Source: Agrostemma githago
Taxonomy: Eukaryota; Streptophyta; Magnoliopsida; Caryophyllales; Caryophyllaceae
Assembly: GCA_958450325.1 (NCBI GenBank)
Contig: OY288257.1
Coordinates: 5,847,873 to 5,911,872, forward strand
Reading direction: 5' to 3'
Length of the DNA: 64,000 nucleotides
Position 1 is the stretch's first letter. Every line of letters starts with the position of its first letter. Shown piece by piece: positions 1 through 11,792 of the stretch. Both the position numbers and the translations under genes were made by a program. The notes beneath the pieces were generated by a model. It saw only the letters and a list, made by a program, of their open reading frames with translations, made no database searches and had not been told where the DNA came from.

Positions 1-498
1 AAGGAGGAAGGGAACTCCGTATGAGCTAGCAGTTACTTTAGTCATTGCAACGCCATGATGGGAGGTAGTGCGGTGGACCTGGTGATTTGTATGAAAGAAA
101 AAGAAACCTTTTAACTATTCTTCTTTTATAATGCTACACTGTTGCAGTCTTAGGACTGTTACCCTATTCCCTACATAAGCAATGACCCAGTCATTACGTT
201 TCTTCTATTAATTACCAATTGTGTTTTCTCTTGACACACGTATATCCATTTTTAATCCTTTCATTTGAATAGATACTTAGATAGGACAACCTTTGTGTTT
301 GTCTTGTCCTTTCTATCTAACTCATTATAAATTTATGATAAATATCTCCATCACAAACAAGAATTTGTGATTGATTACGGAATACCCATTTATGTTTTCC
401 TATCCTTTACTGGTAATACTTTTATTAATGTAGGTGGGGTGATGGCAACTTTAAAATAATGATTCACGAATACCTGATATTACAAAATAGTATAGGAA
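1..498. other. Non-coding upstream flank of the P450 gene
   Basis: I see no convincing coding sequence, RNA gene or transposon terminus here. The sequence is AT-rich and ends in the promoter of the downstream P450. A single GTTACTTTAG occurs near position 33; it resembles the motif that fills the Mutator-like element further right, but one copy is not informative. Confidence 0.5.
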
Positions 499-505
499 TA
501 TATAA
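499..505 (+). promoter_or_regulatory. Putative TATA box of the CYP89A-type gene
   Basis: TATATAA lies 51 bp before the ATG at 556, a spacing that allows a short 5' leader. The assignment rests on position and sequence only. Confidence 0.45.
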
Positions 506-555
506 CACACTACCCTAAGGCGTTAACCAAAGCTTTCAGGTTCCAACTTGTAACC

Positions 556-2209
556 ATGATGAGTTTATGGCTTCTGATCATTTTGACAGCATCCGTAGCA
601 GCCCTACTCAAAGCTCTGCTTTCTTTGAATTCCAAATCAAGACTACCTCCGGGACCTCGAGCTGTACCTATCATCAGCACCATCCTATGGCTTCGAAAGT
701 CCACCATAGACCTCGAGTCATCCATTAAAGGAATCCGCTCCAAATTCGGCCCAATCATCACCATAAGAATGGCATCTCGTCCGTTCATCTTCGTCTGCAG
801 TCGGGATTTAGCCCATGAAGCCCTGGTTCAGAACGGTGCCATTTTCGCAGACCGCCCTAATGCCCTCCCTACAACCAAGATCCTCACCAGCAACCAGCAC
901 AACATCACTTCAGCCAGGTACGGTCCCACATGGCGCCTCCTGCGCCGCAACCTGACCTCTCAGATCCTCCACCCTGCCAGAGCCAAAGACTTCTCCCACG
1001 GCCGACAGTGGGTCCTGCACACCCTCCTTGGCAATCTCAGTGCCGACTCAGCCTGTAACGGTCCCACCATCAAGGTAGCCCACCACTTTCATTTCGCCAT
1101 GTTTTGCTTGCTTGTTTACATGTGTTTTGGTAGGAAACTCGAGGAATCTGAGGTCAGAGACATTGAGGTCGTACAGCATCGTTACTTGACATCACTCAGC
1201 CGCTTCCAAATACTCAATATCTGGCCTTTCATGACTAAGATTTTGCTGCGTTCTCGTTGGAATGACCTCTTTGACTTGCGGAGGAAGCAAGAGCAAGTCC
1301 TAATTCCTCATATCAGAGCTCGGAAGCACCTGCAAAATGAGTAATCTCTCTGTTCCTGGATGAAATTCAGTTTTCTGTATCTTATAGAGGTTCACTATAT
1401 TGGCTACTTGTTGTGACAAATTAATCAGGAGGTCCATTCATGGACAGCAGGAGCAAAATAAGGCAGTTGGTGATGACCAGGTTACCGAGTACGTCTCATC
1501 GTATGTGGACTCCTTGATGACATTAGAGCTTTCAGAGGATGATAACACAAAAAGAAAGCTTACTGAGCAAGAAATGGTGACAGCTTGTTCCGAGTTCTTC
1601 AATGCAGGAACTGATAGCACCGCCACGGCCTTGCAGTGGATTATGGCAAACATAGTCAAGTATCCACATATCCAAACCACCATTTTCGAAGAAATTAGAG
1701 AACTGATTGGAGAAAGAGCAGGAGAAGTTTCAGAAGATGAATTAGCAAAACTGCCATATCTTAAGGCGGTTATTTTAGAGGGTTTAAGACGACACCCTCC
1801 TGCTCATTTTCTTTTAGCTCATGCTGTTACACAAGAGACGGAGTTGGGCGGGTACAAAGTGCCCACAAACGCAATCATAAATTTCACAATTGCAGAGATG
1901 GGTAAGGATCCCGAGGTGTGGGAGGATCCGATGGAGTTTAAACCCGAGAGGTTCCTGACAGGTGAAGAAGAATTGGATGTCACAGGAAATCGCGAAATAA
2001 AGATGATGCCTTTTGGGGCAGGTAGAAGGATATGTCCAGGGATTCATTTGGCAGTGCTTCATCTGGAATATTTTGTGGCTAATTTGGTGTGGAAGTTTGA
2101 ATGGAAGGTTGGAGAAGGGTATCATGTGGATTTGTCTGAGAAGGAAGAGTTTACTACTGTAATGAAGCATCCTCTCCAAGTCTGCATCACTCCCAGGCAA
2201 CAGGATTAG
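556..2209 (+). CDS. CYP89A: Cytochrome P450, CYP89A-type monooxygenase
   Basis: This is a membrane-anchored heme-thiolate monooxygenase, presumably in the ER and reduced by P450 reductase. Exons 556-1340 and 1429-2209 join in phase through a GT-AG intron of 88 bp (1341-1428) and give about 521 residues, the normal P450 length. Visible parts are a hydrophobic N-terminal anchor, a proline-rich hinge (LPPGPRA, about residue 32), the I-helix oxygen-binding motif AGTDST (321), the ExxR motif EGLR (379), the PERF motif, and the heme loop FGAGRRICPG with Cys about 464. The stretches FSRFQILNIWP-like and ATALQWIMANIVKYP resemble the CYP89A subfamily by recollection. The substrate is unknown; Arabidopsis CYP89A9 acts in chlorophyll breakdown, but that role cannot be assumed here. 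Many CYP89 genes are remembered as intronless, so the intron is notable. A frameshift is the alternative, but the perfect in-phase junction and U-rich intron argue for splicing. Confidence 0.88.
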
Positions 2210-2864
2210 ATCATGAACTGTCAATTGCTTTGTTAATCACTCTTGTATTTCTTTTACACTCCTAATGGCTGTGCTTCAACATCTTTCGAGTTTCGATCAT
2301 GGCTAACGCTTCTGCATGTACATCAGAGAAAAAAAATACTCCCGCCTTTGTTATAAACAAACACCAGCACATTCACCTTATTGTTTTGATAATATATTAA
2401 GGCATTAAGCAGTCAATCTGGCAGGATATATCTACTAAGACCAATACATGATAACATCAAACTAAAACAGGATGAGGAAGTCATTATCAGTGAACGGAAT
2501 CAATCAAGATTTTCCAGAGTTCAACCACAATCCGCAAACAAAATTAGCAGAAATTTCCAATCACCATCATAAAAGCATTGATCTTTCGGAATTGACAGTC
2601 AATTGTATAAACCTCAAAGGCTGAGTCTCTGAGATCCAATCATCCAATCAAAAGCTAACTACAGTGATCAAATTGATCTCAAAACCCAGTACTCTGCAGG
2701 GGTCAGTTAAAGTATATGTAAATATATTTCCAGAAACATGAAGAAATTTTAGACGATGTTCCACCGTCTTCAACCCAGCTATAATGTGAAGATCACAGTA
2801 CAGAGAAAAACTTCGCAGCATTCTCTATAAATGCCATAAGACATACATTCATTGATTGATGTGC
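2210..2864. other. Convergent 3' flank between the P450 and eIF3j
   Basis: No gene is seen. The interval should hold the 3' UTRs of the P450 (+) and eIF3j (-), which point toward each other. No clear transposon terminus was found. Confidence 0.5.
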
Positions 2865-5800
2865 TCACATGAAATCAAAGTCATCTGCATCATCATAGGC
2901 AGCAATCACCGCGTCATCATCGGGCTTATCGATGAGAATCTGTTTCTTTTTTACACCTGCAAAGAACAAACAGATTTTGCGACAATCCACATTAAGAAGT
3001 AAGAACAACATATAATAAAAATCGCAAATAAGGCCGGTCATTTGATAGCTTCGAAGCAAACTCCACAGGCATGGAGACCAATGGAACAACACCAATGTGA
3101 AGGCAATTTAAAGCACAATCGGATATTTACAAGATTTGCAAACCAAACTTTTCTCAATGCAATCATTTTAGTAAAGGTACTGGCAAGTCATTGGATCCTG
3201 ATATGCTGTTAGTTGATCTCAGACGTATATATATAAAAACTAACACCGCATCAACTTTACCTGCTTTCTTTTTACCCGCATTAGCCTCCTTCTCAGCCTT
3301 CAGCTTTTCATTTGCAATAGCCGTAACTGATGAGGCAACGTCCTTAGCATCTGCAGCTTTCAAAGAAGACATAGACAGTCTCATCACAGCCTTCAGCAAC
3401 CCAATATAATGAAAACTTTTCTGCATTGAATAAAATACGGAAGCTTATTAATTAACAGTGCAACATAAATCGACAAAAAAAGGAACAATATGAAGGAATG
3501 AAAGAAGCACCCGAATGTCAACGGACCTCATATGGACGAAGCTTATGAGAAACCAATTCAGCATATTCTACAAAATCGCTTTCAGACTTGGGTATGAAAT
3601 TTTCAAGTGTCTTATTATCCCCTTTCTTTGCAAATAGTTCAGTTGTGGACTTCAAGTCTGCTTCTTCAACTAGTCTGCATGAAGCGAAGACGTCAGCAAG
3701 CTGACACCAACTAGCCGAAGGACCTAGGTGATCTTATGCCATAAAAAAATCTAATAACACAGGATATTTCATGGAATAACTACAAGTATGTGTATTGTAC
3801 AGTATACAGAACTTATTAATAGGTCACTTCTAGCGCTCTTACTCTGAATAGGAACAAAGGTACTACGTACGGAGTATTCTACTGTGGAGGCTGGAGCCTA
3901 GAAATGAGCTAAAGCTGACCTTGCTGCACTTACCCAGCTTATCAATGACAACAAGGCCAACATGACTAGCATGATGGGATGCAGCAAACAGAAGACCTAC
4001 TGAGGCTACTGTGCAAATAAACGTCTGGAGCTAGGATTATATCATTTGTGGATGCTAATGTACATCTCCAAGGCTGACAAATTGACAATATAAGTACAGG
4101 ACCTAAGTCAAAGGTGAAATCAAGGTGTTTGTACTTCCCCCACTTGATACTTTCATACTACTCCCTCAATTAAATTCATTTCTACACATTCCATTTAAGA
4201 TCATTTAATTCCTTTCTCTACATTTCTAATTTGGTCCCCTGTTACTAACTTAAAAGACAATACTAACCCATTTAATTAATTAATGTGACAGTCACACTAA
4301 GCAACCCTCTTGTGTAGAGGGTAAATGGGTAAATTTATCACTTACACCCGCATATTTTTGCTCTACCTAATAATTGTGCAAGAAGCAAAATGTATAGAAA
4401 TGAAATGATGAATGGAATGGATGGAGTATGTATACAAAAACTATGTACTCCGTAGCAAATTAGCCGCTCCTTATTCTCAGAATAGTCTCTTCACATTGAT
4501 GCATTTTTACACTAGTGTGATTGCAATATTGCATCAACACTGAAACTAACCTTTGCTGACGCAGTTTCTCTGCAATGGGATCCAATGGTGCTTCTGTTTC
4601 TTTTGCTATTTCCACTTTTTTTCCTTTTTTAGCATTGTCTTTACTTACTTCTTTTTTAGCAGGCTTCTCAGAAACTTTTTCAGGGGCGGGTGCCTGGAAA
4701 ACATTAAGAGGGATTATAAACGGAAAAAGTGGAGGGAGTACATTATTGGTGTCAACAGACATTTTAAACATACTGGTTCAGTTTCATCTTCATCCTCCCA
4801 CGATTCCTTCACATCATTGTCGTCAAGATCTTCATCATCCCAACTGCTTCTAGGTTCTTCCTTTTTGAGAAGTTGTTCCACTGGCTCATCCTCTTAATCA
4901 ACAGCACATAATCATCTTTAGTTAGCCATAGCACTTAGCACAACTGAACAGACTTACGGAATACAAACCCGCAAGAGACTAAAGATATTAATATTCATCA
5001 TCCAATAGTATTGGTTATTTGTTATAAAGCAAAGCAAATTGGCACACTGAATCGCGTACACTTCTTTTTAATCTATTATTCGATACTTCTGTTTCCAAAA
5101 GATCAAGGACTCGAGTTTCATTTGATTCTGTGTTATGAAGTAAAGCAAAATGATGAACTAAACCGATATGCTTCTTTGTATTATGACGTAACTGTAATTC
5201 AATGCAATTCTAGTTATTTAGATGTAATTTCCATTTTTGTTCATCTGGAATTATCGTAGTGAAAATATCAACGCAAGAAGGTATGGTTTTGATTTCAACT
5301 ACTCCAGTTGTTACTGCCTTGCAAGTTGCGCTGTATGATCACTATCCAGCTTAAGCCTCTAAGACATGCCAAAAACTCAAAACGAAGCAACTTTTCGAGT
5401 GTATTTCAGACACTTCATAGGTCTCTGCTAATATTCAACTTCCTTTTTTCTAAGAATACAAAGAGATATATATTGGTTGACATCACGTATTTCCCTCTAA
5501 GCTTGTACACACATTGGCCTCTCAATATACCTATTTGAATTCCTAACACAAAATGACTTGACATGAAGTCATAACTCATAACCACAAAAATTGCTCAACT
5601 ATTAATAATACACCATTTTATATTATTATGGAACATACCCACCATGACTCTTTCTGGAGTCCCTTACTCAATTCTTTGTGACAAGCCTTTAAGAGATTTT
5701 TAAAGGAACGTTGCACTGACTACAGCAACTTGCCCAGTACTTGTATATATTGTTATCGCATATGAAGAGTTTCACACCTTACCTAATAACATCACGATTG

Positions 5801-6278
5801 CAGAAACAGCACAACATCATGGAAGAATATTACTTTAGACAACAGAAGTCGGAATACCTGAAATCCTGCTTGGATTGTTATATAACAATTGCAGAATCAT
5901 TCTCGAGAAAATTAAGTTTATAAGACAAAAGCCACAAAACCTGGTAGCTTAGCATAATTACCTACAGATTTGAAGTGTTTTTCCTACCAAATTGGCATAG
6001 CATTTGCAAAGTAAATGACATTCAAAATAGACACTGATCCATATGTGAGGTAAGCGATCTGAAGGTTTCGTTTTTTAAAAGGCCAAGTATATGGAGGAAA
6101 ACAAATTATTGACTAGCTCAAAGATAGAGGCAGGATAAGAGCAAAAAACTGACTGCAACATAATAATGTACTTAAAGTGAAGTCCTAAACTAGAAAAACA
6201 ATAATTTTACCCCCAAAGAATGCAAATGCTTAGGCACAAAAGGCATTTAATGACTGAAATCTTACCCCAGTCCTCCAT
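2865..6278 (-). CDS. eIF3j: Eukaryotic translation initiation factor 3 subunit J
   Basis: eIF3j is a loosely bound subunit of the eIF3 complex; it binds near the 40S decoding centre and modulates mRNA recruitment and ribosome recycling in the cytosol. Six coding exons on the minus strand join in frame: 6266-6278, 4774-4892, 4551-4693, 3527-3674, 3261-3420 and 2865-2956, totalling 675 nt or 224 residues, about the size of plant eIF3j. All introns are GT-AG. Exon 1 encodes only MEDW plus one base; this tiny exon sets the start and restores the conserved acidic N terminus (MEDWEDEPV). Recognisable family blocks are WDDEDLDDNDVKESWED, DPIAEKLRQQR, KSFHYIGLLKAVMRLSM and the acidic C terminus ending DDFDFM. 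The gene is spread over more than 3 kb because introns 1 and 3 are long; intron 3 contains a Stowaway-like MITE. It appears intact. Confidence 0.93.
4161..4426. mobile_element. Stowaway-like MITE in eIF3j intron 3
   Basis: The element begins CTCCCTCAATTAAATTCATT and its other end, read in reverse, begins CTCCATCCATTCCATTCAT. A TA dinucleotide flanks both ends, as expected for Tc1/mariner-type Stowaway MITEs. It is about 266 bp with no coding capacity. Confidence 0.7.
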
Positions 6279-7560
6279 TTTTGAGGTCTCTTTCCAAAAA
6301 AAAATAGTATTCAAGGATTCGGATTGCAGCTAAAGAGGACACGGCCTGCACAGAAACCATGAGCCCTTAGTGCAAAAAGTCAAAAACCACAGCAAAGCAA
6401 CTAGGTACGTGAATACTCAAACTTAAGGGGAGCAATGCATTTTGGATCAAAATAATGGCAATTGATATGTCTTCAAAGGGGAATTTTTTATAAGATATAA
6501 GCAACTCTTTTTACGTTCCTAGTTAAAGTTGACACTAAAAAGAAAGTACAATCAGCAACTATATAGCTAACCCAACTTAAAGTTACTGTTGTACGACTAT
6601 TTTAAAAGAAACAAAAGTGAGATTAGGCACATTCATATGACTAACCCAGATTTTGAAAACATCAACATGTGAAAAGCATTTCAAACAAATACAGTTAAAC
6701 CTTGAAACAGATAGATGCAGCACTTCATGAGAATCTCAAAGGCAAATTTGGAAACCTAATAAATTGGTATGCCTCCACGAAACTCTAATACCACGTGTCA
6801 ACACGGCCCCATTTGGTAGTTGGTACAATACTCGTGGTTTCAAAGAATCTTACCGCCTTACACTATAACTTGCTAATACAGAATGCACCACTTAGTAGTT
6901 GGCACAATACTTGTGGTTTCAAAGAATCTTATCGTCTTACACTATAACTTGCTAAAACAGAATGCAATACACGGAAGGGGTGCGAGGGAGTGCACCTTGT
7001 TGCTGATATAAAGTGCTTCACGTGCGCGAGTGAACGTAAAGGAACAGATGAGGAAGCAAGACCCCATAAAATGCAGTATTTAATCCTTGTTCATTACAGC
7101 CACATAGAATATTAGAATCACACTCATAAAGCAATGGAATCACTAAAACTAAGCAAAAGACGTAATTGTTGATATTCGGGCAGGCGAATATCAGTCTGTT
7201 TGGAAGCAAATATAACCAGACAGCACGGTGAAGCACGCAAAGTCAAGAACACAATAAACCCTAACAATACAATTCAGTAGCATGTGGCAGTACAAAGCTA
7301 AATTGCAAGATCAATCAGTTATAAATTGAATAATCAATCAATTAACACAGAAATTGATTAGTGGATTAGAAGTGAAAGAAGGATTGAGAAAGAAAGAGGG
7401 AAACCTGTGAGTTTTAGGGTTGAAACTGAATAATGAATCAGTTATCACAGATAGTAGAATGAATGAGGGAAAGTGCCTTGGTTGAAACTGAAACTGAAGG
7501 AGAGTTTTAATGGTGAGACTTAAGAGAGATGAAGAGTAACGCTGCCTTCAATAGAGAGAG
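6279..7560 (-). promoter_or_regulatory. Probable 5' leader, leader intron and promoter of eIF3j
   Basis: No other gene is evident upstream of the eIF3j start. On the minus strand a good acceptor (TTTCTGTGCAG) lies at about 6348-6358, and a possible donor lies near 7405 in CT-rich sequence typical of a plant 5' UTR. I infer a 5'-UTR exon near 7405-7540 and a leader intron of about 1 kb. Transcript data would be needed to confirm this. Confidence 0.4.
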
Positions 7561-7913
7561 CAATGTGCAATTGTACAGTGACAGGAAAACAGGAGCAAGG
7601 TCGAGTTACCCTCCCCCACCACCAACAAAAAAAAAAAGTAGCAATTCTCTCTTTTGTGACGGTTATAAATTTACAACTAGGTATGTCACCCGTGAAATTC
7701 ACGGGATTATCCGCTTAAAAATTGTGTGCGCTGGTTTTGTAAATCATCCACCAAGTCGTTTGGTGAATGTATATACGGAGTAGTTGTCTGAAATTACATG
7801 TGGATCGATTTCGTATTTAACGGAATTGGACGTAGTTGAAATGTAGCATAAAGACGCCCTTTTAATTTTGCTTTAGTATTATTTGGTACCTTTGAGTTGG
7901 GTATTGTATCCGC

Positions 7914-8090
7914 CAGAGGGAAATCTAGCTAGTAGCAAAGGGTAGCACTCGCTACCCCAAATTTACCTAAAATGATTAAAATTATCGACTTTTGCTACCC
8001 CAATTTTCGTAAAGTTGAGACATTTTCATATATCGTGAGCAAATATAATTAACTCGCTACCTCAAAATTTTAAGTCTGGATTCGCCCCTG
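7914..8090. mobile_element. Small hAT-like MITE candidate
   Basis: The left end CAGAGGGAAATC and the reversed right end CAGGGGCGAATCC are imperfect inverted repeats of a type common in plant hAT MITEs. I found no convincing 8-bp target duplication, so boundaries are tentative. Confidence 0.4.
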
Positions 8091-8175
8091 GACTATCTGC
8101 TGTCGGCATTTGTGACAATAGTTGTCGGTTCCGAGTCCCTTCCTACACGTCGGACATGAGATGTACCTCCATTCA

Positions 8176-8612
8176 GGCCCTGTTTGGTAACTGGCGGATT
8201 AATATTGGCATAAGCAGGTTGCAAAAGCGGATTATAATTAGCAGATTTTATTAGCATGTTTGACTAACATATATGATTAACAGATTTTTTTAGTGGTGTT
8301 TGGTAATCAGCAGTTTCAAATTAGTAGAATGCTAAATTTTCAGTAAAATGACTATTATGGATATAAATTAAAAATAGAGATTGGATAAGATATATTTTAA
8401 AGGGTAAGAAAATCATTTTCGTATATATTCTCAATATGCCAACTTAATATGCTGGGGTGAGCAGCATATTGTAAAACAGTAGATTGCGCCCAAATCTACT
8501 GTTTCAATATGCCGTTTACCAAACACCCAAAATAGCATATTGATTGGTCAAACATGCTAAAAGCTCTCAATATGCCAAAAAATGGCATATCCGTCGTTTA
8601 CCAAACACCCCC
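8176..8612. mobile_element. PIF/Harbinger-like MITE
   Basis: The left end GGCCCTGTTTGGTAA and the reversed right end GGGGGTGTTTGGTAAA form imperfect terminal inverted repeats, and TCA flanks both ends as a possible 3-bp target duplication. The 437-bp interior is AT-rich with the words 'gcatatt' and 'atatgcc' repeated and no reading frame. Confidence 0.6.
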
Positions 8613-8940
8613 TCAATGTCCGTCCTAATTTCATTATTTGTCCGTGTCATGTATAGGTTGCTTTCTGTGCGTTGAATTGCGGTTGAACACAAGTTTCGTT
8701 ATATTTTGATTGAGTTTCTCTCAATTGTTATATAGTTATTGTAAATGTTATCTTACCATGTCCATGATTTTCATCTCCTTGAGTTTCTTAATTGATTTTC
8801 GATTGGCTGACATTGTGTCCTCAATTTGTTATTGTACAGTATGTTGTTCTGGAGGTGTTCAACTGATTTTGGAGATGTAGCCCTGTATTATTTGTTAAAA
8901 TAAATAGTTATACCAAATTTGTCAGATTTCTTATAGAGTA

Positions 8941-9145
8941 CTCACTCCGAGTTCCTATTATTGTCCCAAAAGCTTTTGAGGTGAAAAATAAGGAAGGAGA
9001 AATGAGTGTCTCAAAAAAGAAGGAGAGAGAGAGAAATGAGAGAGCAAATGTGAACCATACATTGATGGCTTAAAAAGGAAACTGGGACAAATAGCAAACA
9101 CAGCTCAAAAAGAAAAGTGAGACAACAATAGGAACTCAGAGGGAG
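8941..9145. mobile_element. Stowaway-like MITE, copy A
   Basis: The ends CTCACTCCGAGTTCCTATT and, reversed, CTCCCTCTGAGTTCCTATT are inverted repeats flanked by TA. The length is 205 bp, identical to the copy at 24608-24812, which shares the subterminal sequence; the two belong to one family. Confidence 0.75.
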
Positions 9146-9183
9146 TACTTAGTTTCTAGCAAATGATTTGTGTGTAGGGTTAC

Positions 9184-10262
9184 CTTTCCAATAATTCTCT
9201 TGTTTCAAGTATGTCCATGTCTATATACACTTTTGTTCCGTAAGTGCTCCGTAGTTGGTATTCGTCTGCATTGAAAGTAAGCAGGTTTAGTTGCTCTTGT
9301 TGAGGTAATGATAAATTGATAATTGTGTTAGGCTTGCCGGATTTTGTTGTGAAGCTTCCATCAACGTATTTTTGGTTGTTTTTCCCCATAATGTTACCCT
9401 AATTTTACTGTCCCTGTACATAGAACATTGTAGGCTGAAATATCAATGGATAAATATTTTCAAAACTCTAACTATGACGATGCAAGAGACAAATCTCAGA
9501 CGATAAGGATTGCGTGAATGAATTAACCGAAAAGTTGCAGTAAGAATGGCAGCCGAATAGGAGAACGTATAATCGAATAAAGTTTATGACAAATATTTTT
9601 AACATGAAATCTCACCTCTCGTCTTCAATGAAGATGTGTCGTATTTCTGTAGGTCCGTTTTTGTCATAAGGTCAGCCTTGTCCACTATTCCTGTCATAAG
9701 TCCTACGACATCTGCATGTATTTTCAAGTTAGTGTGTGAATGTGAACGCTCTAATTAGTAATAAATTTGTGTAATTTGGGTTAGTTACCTATCAAGTATT
9801 CTGTTTCGTTGCTTCTTTCCTCAAGCAGATGCAGCTGATGAAATTCAAACTTATACATTGGAATCTGTTTCTCGTTTTCTGGTGACTCGAGGACAGAAGT
9901 GAATGGTGTGAACTTAATAATGTTTTCGTTTGTATTGAGGGGACGATATCCTTTTTTATTTTTTTCAACGTCAAAGTGTGTTAGCTTGCAAGCTTCATGA
10001 ATTAGTTCCTTGAAACTGTGCATCCATTTTCTATTGATAGTTACTTGTATATGATCTCCCTGTTAATTGATGTTTTCCATAGACGTTAGTAAATATTTGG
10101 GTAAATTCTATTGTGCTTGGTAAGATAATACGGAGTATTTTATACCTGTGCATCTAGGAGAATCACATCTAGTGAGAGGGGAGTGTCATCTGCCTTTGGT
10201 GTCACATTCCACATTCTAGTTGCTCGAGCGATTATTTGGTAGCGGGATTTGGATGGAACCAT
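9184..10262 (-). pseudogene. RPA70-like (DUF223/OB-fold) single-strand DNA-binding protein fragment
   Basis: Minus-strand exons 10146-10262 (starting MVPSKSRYQIIARATRMWNV), 9789-10059 and 9616-9711 join in phase and encode text typical of the N-terminal OB-fold of plant replication protein A large-subunit-like proteins, including LSLDVILLDAQ and a DVVGLMTGIVDK block. The next piece (9184-9413) carries a VTLWG-like strand in one frame and TKVYIDMDI in another, so the frame is broken near 9385-9400. No C-terminal zinc domain follows before the 205-bp MITE at 8941-9145. Such RPA-like genes occur both as host paralogues and as cargo of plant Helitrons; the adjacent dispersed repeat (10377-10650) fits a transposon origin. 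Most likely it is decayed and non-functional. Confidence 0.6.
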
Positions 10263-10376
10263 TGTTGCTATATTCGTGGTAAGGGGAGGCATTTCCTTTT
10301 CTTTTTTTTATGTTCTTTTTTAATATTTGAATTGAATTGTGATTGTGTGATTGATTTTGTGGTATTTATAGTTAGT

Positions 10377-10650
10377 TGTTCAATTGTATGTTTTATTTTT
10401 GAGTACTCCAAAAGTCGTAATTTATTTCCACCTCTTTATGCGGGTAATTAGTTTTCGTAAGATATGCTATCCAAAGATCAATATTGTATTGTATAAACTT
10501 AATGTGTGATTATGCGGGTAATTAATTTTCGTAAAATATGATATCCAAAGATTAATATTGTATAAACTTAATGTATTATTGTAAACATAAAGTCTATTAA
10601 ATGTAAGGGTAAACGAAAAGGTAGTAACCGTCAGTGTTAATTCAATTGAC
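10377..10650. repeat. Dispersed AT-rich repeat, copy 1
   Basis: This stretch matches 29690-29960 almost colinearly, for example ATTGTATGTTTTATTTTTGA, CCAAAAGTCGTAATTTATTT and GGTAAACGAAAAGGTAG. It contains an internal duplication of 'gcgggtaattaattttcgtaa'-like sequence about 60 bp apart. No reading frame is present. Confidence 0.75.
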
Positions 10651-10790
10651 ATCGAATGTTTTGATTGTAGACCAAATTTTTTTTGGATTGATTGACTATT
10701 CTAATTAAAAATTTTATTCAATTCAATATAAATTAAACGAAGAGGTCATCGGCTCGACAATTATTATTGGGATTCGTTAATATATACTCG

Positions 10791-10792
<2 letters not shown>

Positions 10793-10839
<47 letters not shown>
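10793..10839. repeat. (TA)n microsatellite at the left edge of the Mutator-like element
   Basis: An uninterrupted AT dinucleotide run directly abuts the left terminal repeat of the element that starts at 10840. Confidence 0.95.
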
Positions 10840-10841
<2 letters not shown>

Positions 10842-11792
10842 TGGGATCAGGTGAGTCCCCTTGTATAAGTTGAGTCCGTGAGTCCCCATATCAGTCATCG
10901 ATTCAATGGTAGATTAATGGCCAAGATCTAATCTCGTAATTATGGAAATAACCATAATATCTTTGAAAATATATTTTATTTTCTCTCTCTTCCTTTGATT
11001 TCTCCCGCCCAACCTCTCTAACTCTTCAGTTCTCACGTTTCACCGCTTTACTTCACACCGCTTGACTTCACACCACGTTTCATCTAGAGCAGAGCTATTT
11101 TGATCTTCTGAAACACTCCCGCCTTCATTTTTGTCTTCGCTCATCTTCGTCTTCTCTTCGCTCATCATCGTCTTCGTTCTCTTCGCTCATACCGACTACA
11201 TCCACGCAGCTACACCATATTTGAACTCCAAACTTAAGGTAAATTAGGGTTTTTTCCTTTGTTTTAATTACTTTTATGGTAAATTAGGTCTTGTTCGTGA
11301 TGCTAACTACCTTTAAATTAGGTCTTATTTATGTTTTATTTCTCTCAACCTGTATGTAGAATGCGCGATTGATTGTATATATTTCTCCCCTGCATGTTAT
11401 TTTCGTTACTGTAATGAACATAATTTGTTATTTTGACTGGTATCATTCGGAATTTTAATGAATAATCTATTGGGTTACTTTAATTTATGTACTGATAACA
11501 TATTAATGTAATGTATATACAATGTATGTGTTTTTGTTACTTTAATTTATATATTATGTTACTTTAGTACATAATTTATGTTAATGTTATGCGTAGATCC
11601 ATGACAAGGATCCTTTTCTCGAACTTTTTTATTGGGTTATTTTAATTCATATATTGGGTTACTTCAAATCACATGACATGTTACTTTAGTATAGTACAAT
11701 GCGGATGAGGTGTATGTTATGCGGATGAGGGGTATGTAATTCTCTAGTTAGTTTGTATCATTGGCATTATTCTCATAATAATATATCTTCAG

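Noticed and set aside
33..43. GTTACTTTAG near the window start as part of the MULE motif array
   Set aside because: It is a single copy 10 kb from the element, expected by chance in AT-rich DNA.
1330..1430. Frameshift that would make the P450 a pseudogene
   Set aside because: An 88-bp GT-AG intron restores frame at the exact base and the joined protein has normal length and all motifs.
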